Source of the DNA: DAOUBA01 sp034432855
GTDB lineage: Bacteria > Chloroflexota > Anaerolineae > B4-G1
Reading direction: 5' to 3'
Assembly: GCA_034432855.1 (NCBI GenBank)
Contig: DAOUBA010000149.1
Coordinates: 1-5,090, forward strand
DNA length: 5,090 nt
The number at the start of each line of letters is the position of its first letter. Position 1 is the first letter of the stretch. This document shows, piece by piece, positions 3,981 through 5,090 of the stretch. Under the pieces are notes generated by a model. It saw nothing but the letters and a program-made list of their open reading frames with translations. It ran no database searches and was not told where the DNA came from. Position numbers and translations under genes: made by a program.

Positions 3981-4558
3981 CGCTTCCTCCTGGCCCGCGG
4001 TAGGGGCGCTTCGCGGTGCGCGACCAGATACCACATCACGTCCCGAGGTAGCCTGGCCTGCGCACCGAGGTCCTGAGCAAAGTAATCCCACAGCGCCTGA
4101 GCCTCGACACGCGCAAAGGGCGATAGCGCCGTATCCAGGGAAACAACCGGATCGCTCCTGTGTACCAGCCTGGCTTCGCGCAGCCGGGCCGGATTGGTCG
4201 TGAACAGGTAGTGCCATCTGCCTCCACCGATGGTATAGCAAGGAGCAGGATCGGCAGAGACACGCTCCATTTCCAACCGTGTAGCAACACCGTCAGCGCC
4301 GGCGTCCACCAGCAGTTGGGCAACCACATCGCGCCAGGCATTCGAGTCGCCGGCCAGGCGGGCGCGCAATTGCGCCACGTGCTCTGTCAGTTCGCGCTGC
4401 CGCGCCTGCTCCATCTCCTGTGACTTCTGACGGCGGTAGGTCGCCTCCAGACGGCGGATCGCTTGTGTGACCGCCCCGTTTGAGAGCGTCACTGCCGCAC
4501 CGTAAGCGATGACGGCGACGAGCAAAACAAAGAACGCAGTCCATTCGATGGGTGTCAT
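3977..4558 (-). CDS. Membrane-anchored coiled-coil protein (193 residues), function unknown
   Basis: ATG 4558 follows GGAGG with 7 bases of spacing. The N-terminus carries one membrane span (WTAFFVLLVAVIAYGAAVTL, residues ~6-25). Residues ~33-70 are a long charged helix rich in Arg, Gln and Glu (RRLEATYRRQKSQEMEQARQ onward) that should form a coiled coil. The remainder, from DSNAWRDVVAQLLVDAGADG to the end, is a soluble domain containing CYTIGGGRWHYLFTTNPARL and a basic C-terminus RARRKR. No enzymatic motif is evident. It begins 12 bases after the stop of the prealbumin-like gene and overlaps the following two-span gene, so all three form one operon. Topology suggests a cytosolic domain tethered to the membrane, a scaffold or regulator of the exported neighbour; that is inference. 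Confidence 0.8.
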   Translation of the reverse strand: MTPIEWTAFFVLLVAVIAYGAAVTLSNGAVTQAIRRLEATYRRQKSQEMEQARQRELTEHVAQLRARLAGDSNAWRDVVAQLLVDAGADGVATRLEMERVSADPAPCYTIGGGRWHYLFTTNPARLREARLVHRSDPVVSLDTALSPFARVEAQALWDYFAQDLGAQARLPRDVMWYLVAHREAPLPRARRKR

Positions 4559-4570
4559 TTCGTAGCCTCC

Positions 4571-5090
4571 TCACGGGTTCTTCAACGCACGCTCCAGCGA
4601 GCGGATCGCCTCCGCGCGCCGGTCGAGCGCAACGATGATCGCCGTTATGAGCAGGAACCCCGCCACGCCCAGCGGGAATACGACCGAGACAGGGCGTTTC
4701 GCCAGGCCGAAGGCAAAAGCTGCGCCAGGGGCCAGCCCTATGGGCAACGCCTTCCCGCCGCCGGAGAGGATCGCCAACGAGCCGTCTTCACCGACGCGCA
4801 CCTCCAGGGCGCTGCGCGTCGTCTCCCGCCACGCCTGGCCGGGACGGGGGCGATCCAGCAAGTCAAACGCATAGACGCCCGGCCCCGGCAGGGTGACCGT
4901 GACCACCCCGCTGCCGTCGGCGGCCAGGGTCTCCGCCCCCAGGCTGTGGGCCACGCGAACACGCAGGCCCGGCAACCCTGTCTCGCCGGTCGAAAATCGA
5001 GCATCCGCGTCGTTGTCCTCGAACACCATCAGTCTCAGCACTATCTGGTGTGGGATGGCCGCCGTGGCCACAGGCGCGGGGGTGGGGGTG
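4571..5090 (-). CDS. C-terminal part of an exported, membrane-anchored protein with a prealbumin/SdrD-B-like domain (partial)
   Basis: The frame is open to the right edge, so at least 172 residues of a longer protein are visible. It opens with TPTPAPVATAA, a Thr/Pro linker typical of extracellular proteins. A prealbumin-like (SdrD_B/Cna_B type) beta-sandwich follows: VFEDNDADARFSTGETGLPG matches the F-x-D-x-N-x-D-G-x-x-x-x-G-E-x-G-L-x-G pattern, and ADGSGVVTVTLPGPGVYAFD matches the T-x-x-D-G-x-Y-x-F strand pair. A hydrophobic segment near visible residues 134-155 (VVFPLGVAGFLLITAIIVAL) anchors the C-terminus, with a short basic tail LDRRAEAIRSLERALKNP inside the cell. The GTG at 5071 could be called a start, but the linker upstream and lack of a signal peptide argue that the gene continues beyond the window. 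It leads the three-gene membrane operon; the adhesion or structural role is inferred from the domain class. Confidence 0.75.
   Translation of the reverse strand, partial: TPTPAPVATAAIPHQIVLRLMVFEDNDADARFSTGETGLPGLRVRVAHSLGAETLAADGSGVVTVTLPGPGVYAFDLLDRPRPGQAWRETTRSALEVRVGEDGSLAILSGGGKALPIGLAPGAAFAFGLAKRPVSVVFPLGVAGFLLITAIIVALDRRAEAIRSLERALKNP

Noticed and set aside
1..5090. tRNA, rRNA, CRISPR array or insertion sequence
   Set aside because: No T-loop-like GTTCRANTC in a cloverleaf setting, no rRNA-like stretch, no regularly spaced direct repeats, and no transposase or terminal repeats were seen on either strand.

Overview
The window is high-GC bacterial DNA in which nearly every gene lies on the minus strand and carries a strong GGAGG-type ribosome binding site. 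The gene mix suggests a member of the Chloroflexota (Anaerolineae/Caldilineae-like): secreted proteins with Thr/Pro linkers and prealbumin-like domains, a lamin-tail-domain remnant, a DUF433 protein, and a Xer-like integrase coupled to a small protein with an IDDAGWG signature. This assignment is inferred from gene content; no marker gene is present. The mixture looks like an accessory or integrative region rather than core genome.

Layout, left to right. 1-111: N-terminus of an exported protein (minus) running off the left edge. 154-250: the last ~30 residues of a lamin tail domain (LTD) in one minus frame. 185-610: a decayed IDDAGWG-signature gene with an in-frame TGA at codon 65, whose reading runs into the LTD remnant by a frame change. 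607-1572: a complete tyrosine recombinase, overlapping the IDDAGWG gene by ATGA. 1573-1765: a compact divergent regulatory region with two near-consensus sigma70-type promoters back to back and a 30-bp imperfect palindrome just downstream of the recombinase promoter. 1766-2038: a DUF433 protein, the only plus-strand gene, with no toxin partner beside it. 2060-2088: a terminator-like hairpin between convergent genes. 2159-2536: a ribbon-helix-helix protein with a consensus promoter and TATACACC operator-like half-sites. 2618-3068: two small unknown genes in an apparent operon. 3147-3284: a 45-residue single-pass membrane peptide. 3285-3740: about 450 bp without a convincing gene, holding a good minus-strand promoter at its upstream end and several strong inverted repeats. 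3741-5090: three tightly packed minus genes, the first running off the right edge: a secreted or anchored prealbumin-like protein, a membrane-anchored coiled-coil protein and a two-span membrane protein.

How the parts may work together (inference). The recombinase and its coupled partner form one transcription unit opposed to DUF433, and the two promoters are so close that RNA polymerase probably cannot occupy both, giving a possible either/or control. The RHH gene looks self-regulated. The right-hand membrane cluster probably makes one envelope-associated assembly of unknown purpose. The most unusual parts are the palindrome with 11-6-11 (Xer-site-like) geometry next to the recombinase, and the structured gene-free segment at 3285-3740, which may encode an RNA or a long leader for the small membrane peptide.
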